Below are positions 5,708 to 6,925 of a DNA stretch of 6,925 nucleotides, in pieces. The notes beneath the pieces were generated by a model, which saw nothing but the letters and a program-made list of their open reading frames with translations, did not search any database and was not told the origin of the DNA. Origin of the DNA: Candidatus Bathyarchaeota archaeon (GTDB lineage: Archaea > Thermoproteota > Bathyarchaeia > Bathyarchaeales > Bathycorpusculaceae); NCBI GenBank assembly GCA_003601875.1, contig PIYF01000040.1, positions 1 through 6,925 on the forward strand, in the 5' to 3' direction. Made by a program: the position numbers and the translations under genes. How positions within the stretch are numbered: position 1 is the first letter of the stretch; every line of letters begins with the position of its first letter.

Positions 5708-6322
5708 TTATCTTTGGTGGTTAAAGTTTAACCCGAGAACAAACATCTCTGAACTTTTAGCCCTACTTGCCTTAGGCTTAATAACCCTCACAACAATGAA
5801 ACATCGTTTAACTTTTTCAACAAAATCCCTGAGCATGTCACCTTGAAAAACTTTAACGAAAAAGTTTCCGTGAGGCTTAAGAACGTTTATAGCTATCCTT
5901 AAAGATTGTTGTGCCAGGTCTATTTGCCGAGCGTGATCCACTTCCCATACGCCGGAAATATTCGGTGAAACATCTGAGATAACGGCGTCAGCCTTCCTTG
6001 GAATATTATCTAAAATTTGTTCTACAATATCTTCATCCCTGATATCAGCTGTTAAAGTTTTAACGTTCTGTTCAGGGAAAGGTTCGATATCCCTCACATC
6101 AACCCCTAATACAAAACCTTTTTTTCCAACAAGTTTCCTGGCTGCTTGAATCCATCCTCCAGGAGCCGCACCTAAATCAACAACAACATAGTTTTTTCTA
6201 ATAAAGTGATATTTTTTGACAGCTTGAAAAAGTTTGTAAGCTGCTCTTGACCTATAATTTTCCTCTTTAGCTTTCTTATAATAATAGTCTCTTTTATGTT
6301 CCTGCAGCCAAGATTTAGGCAA
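5708..6322 (-). CDS. rlmE: Ribosomal RNA large subunit 2'-O-methyltransferase RlmE (FtsJ/RrmJ)
   Basis: Methylates the 2'-O of a uridine in the A-loop of large-subunit rRNA (E. coli U2552) using S-adenosylmethionine, late in ribosome assembly. The 204 residues have the single FtsJ domain and no extension. YRSRAAYKL (23-31) is the substrate-binding start. VVDLGAAPGGW (47-57) is the SAM-binding loop. GVDVRD (73-78) carries the adenosine-ribose acid, and VISDVSPNISG (114-124) follows. FFVKVFQG (154-161) and KSSEMFVLG (189-197) close the domain. The K-D-K-E catalytic tetrad is intact as Lys30, Asp117, Lys157 and Glu192, so an active enzyme is expected. An archaeal relative could instead act on tRNA (Trm7 type), but the length and motifs fit RlmE better. 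TTG at 6322 is supported by AGGTGA nine bases upstream, inside the end of the TFE-beta gene, whose stop lies only 2 bases before. Confidence 0.95.
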   Translation of the reverse strand: MPKSWLQEHKRDYYYKKAKEENYRSRAAYKLFQAVKKYHFIRKNYVVVDLGAAPGGWIQAARKLVGKKGFVLGVDVRDIEPFPEQNVKTLTADIRDEDIVEQILDNIPRKADAVISDVSPNISGVWEVDHARQIDLAQQSLRIAINVLKPHGNFFVKVFQGDMLRDFVEKVKRCFIVVRVIKPKASRAKSSEMFVLGLNFNHQR

Positions 6323-6324
6323 AA

Positions 6325-6708
6325 CTAGCTGTCACCTAACTCTGCATGTTCTTTCTCAACTAAGCTTAAAAGCCACGCTGTTAATTTTTCACATGTTTGA
6401 GGGGAAACTGGACCTGAAGGACTGCATCGTGAGCTGTCTGGACATAGAAGGCAGGGACAATCAATTATTGAATCAATGGATGCTGGAAGCCTTTTTGGAT
6501 AAAGCCTATACGTCCATCTTCCGTTAGAAAGTTCTCTTTCCCTTCGAATTAATCCACGATTTTCAAGTTTAATAGCTATCCTTGAACCTTCACGGCTGCT
6601 TGCTCCAAGTTCACGCCACAATTCAGATTGAAGCATTCCTTTACGTCCAGTACTCATTATAAGATGAAACGCCTTCTGTTCTAAATCGTTGTATTTCGCC
6701 ATTTCCAT
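6325..6708 (-). CDS. Transcription initiation factor TFE-beta (RPC34/RPC39 homologue), winged helix plus Fe-S domain
   Basis: Probable TFE-beta, the archaeal partner of TFE-alpha and homologue of RNA polymerase III subunit hRPC39. It helps DNA melting and stabilises the pre-initiation complex. From ATG 6708 the product is 127 residues. Residues about 5-70 form a winged helix (KAFHLIMSTGRKGMLQSELW, then SSREGSRIAIKLENRGLI and a wing with RWTYRLYP). The C-terminal part carries CLLCPDSSRC and then GPVSPQTCEKLTAWL. This is C-x2-C-x5-C-x10-C (Cys86, 89, 95, 106), the same spacing I recall for the cubane 4Fe-4S ligands of hRPC39, with the typical SPxxC and final WL. An extra Cys84 precedes it. It lacks any long linker, so it looks shorter than the crenarchaeal proteins I remember. 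TTG 6714 is in frame but overlaps the GAAGGT site, so ATG 6708, five bases after it, is preferred; ATG 6702 is also possible. A generic winged-helix regulator is the less likely alternative. Confidence 0.85.
   Translation of the reverse strand: MEMAKYNDLEQKAFHLIMSTGRKGMLQSELWRELGASSREGSRIAIKLENRGLIRRERELSNGRWTYRLYPKRLPASIDSIIDCPCLLCPDSSRCSPSGPVSPQTCEKLTAWLLSLVEKEHAELGDS
6332..6337 (-). promoter_or_regulatory. Ribosome binding site of rlmE inside the TFE-beta gene
   Basis: AGGTGA on the minus strand, nine bases before TTG 6322. It overlaps the last codons of the preceding gene and indicates a polycistronic transcript. Confidence 0.7.
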
Positions 6709-6713
6709 GTTCA

Positions 6714-6719
6714 ACCTTC
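6714..6719 (-). promoter_or_regulatory. Ribosome binding site deciding the TFE-beta start
   Basis: GAAGGT on the minus strand, five bases before ATG 6708. The longer in-frame TTG at 6714 lies inside it and is therefore unlikely to be used. Confidence 0.55.
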
Positions 6720-6733
6720 ATTAATATATATGC
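6719..6733. promoter_or_regulatory. TATA-like element between divergent TFE-beta and kae1
   Basis: CATTAATATATATGC in the 61-base gap between the two starts is the most TATA-like sequence in the window. For kae1 its centre near 6726 predicts a transcript start near 6752, just ahead of the GGTGGG site and 18 bases before ATG 6770, a good fit. For the TFE-beta operon it lies close to the start and would give an almost leaderless message. A second AT-rich stretch near 6745-6753 may serve that direction instead. Confidence 0.45.
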
Positions 6734-6769
6734 TAGTTTATGGATAAAAATTTGGTGGGAAAATTTAAA

Positions 6770-6925
6770 ATGGAAAATTATTGCTTAGGCATTGAAAGCA
6801 CAGCTGATGATTTCAGCGTTGGAATAGTAACTTTTAATGGAGAAATTTTAGCCAACGTTATAAAAGCCTATGTGGCTGAGGAAGGGGGAATCCATCCAAG
6901 GGAAGCTGCAAGACACCATGCAGCC
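6770..6925 (+). CDS. kae1: Kae1/TsaD tRNA N6-threonylcarbamoyltransferase, N-terminal part (cut by window edge)
   Basis: Catalytic subunit of the KEOPS complex. It transfers the threonylcarbamoyl group onto A37 of ANN-decoding tRNAs to make t6A. Only 52 residues are present before the right edge. They match the family start closely: [16 protein letters not shown] (5-20) is the first ASKHA-fold phosphate loop, and [13 protein letters not shown] (39-51) is the hallmark segment. The metal-binding HxxxH motif lies past the edge, as would any fused Bud32 kinase domain, so neither can be judged. ATG 6770 begins two to three residues before the conserved CLGIES, as usual, and has GGTGGG about ten bases upstream. 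The in-frame ATG at 6740 would add ten residues but sits too close to the TATA-like element. The gene is divergent from the TFE-beta set. Confidence 0.95.
   Translation, partial: MENYCLGIESTADDFSVGIVTFNGEILANVIKAYVAEEGGIHPREAARHHAA

Noticed and set aside
1..6925. Mobile element, CRISPR array, toxin-antitoxin pair, tRNA or defence island
   Set aside because: No transposase, integrase, regularly spaced repeats, cloverleaf-like sequence or defence domain could be found. Every stretch is accounted for by housekeeping-type genes.

Overview
The window reads as an AT-rich archaeal chromosome segment with ordinary housekeeping content. Archaeal hallmarks are a proteasome beta subunit, a Kae1-type threonylcarbamoyltransferase, an archaeal NadM, an AMMECR1-domain protein and, most tellingly, a probable TFE-beta transcription factor with an iron-sulfur cysteine motif. 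The Crenarchaeota-like, apparently non-catalytic proteasome beta subunit and the TFE-beta point to the TACK group. A Bathyarchaeia-like lineage would fit, but that placement is an inference made without any search. TTG start codons are common and several are backed by good ribosome binding sites.

Layout. (1) Positions 1-903, minus strand: an O6-alkylguanine-DNA alkyltransferase followed 4 bases later by nadM, which runs off the left edge. (2) Positions 988-4386, plus strand: psmB (proteasome beta), an AMMECR1-domain protein, a GT-B glycosyltransferase and nadC (quinolinate phosphoribosyltransferase). The spacing between these is short (4 to about 60 bases), so they may be partly co-transcribed. 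(3) Positions 4361-6708, minus strand: a tightly packed set read in the order TFE-beta, rlmE, a DUF4152-like protein and a SpoIIM-like membrane protein. Its last gene overlaps the 3' end of nadC tail to tail by 26 bases. (4) From position 6770, plus strand: the 5' end of kae1/tsaD, divergent from the TFE-beta set and running off the right edge.

How the genes relate. nadC makes nicotinate mononucleotide and nadM adenylates the mononucleotide, so two NAD-synthesis steps lie near each other but on opposite strands. TFE-beta (transcription initiation), RlmE (rRNA 2'-O-methylation) and Kae1 (tRNA t6A) make the right end an information-processing cluster. psmB belongs to protein turnover, and its missing nucleophile implies a second, catalytic beta subunit elsewhere in the genome.

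I see no mobile element, CRISPR array, tRNA, rRNA or defence system, and no non-coding stretch longer than about 100 bases. The points most worth a second look are the Thr1-to-Ala change in the proteasome subunit, the short TFE-beta, and the two poorly understood genes (DUF4152-like and SpoIIM-like) that travel with TFE-beta and rlmE.
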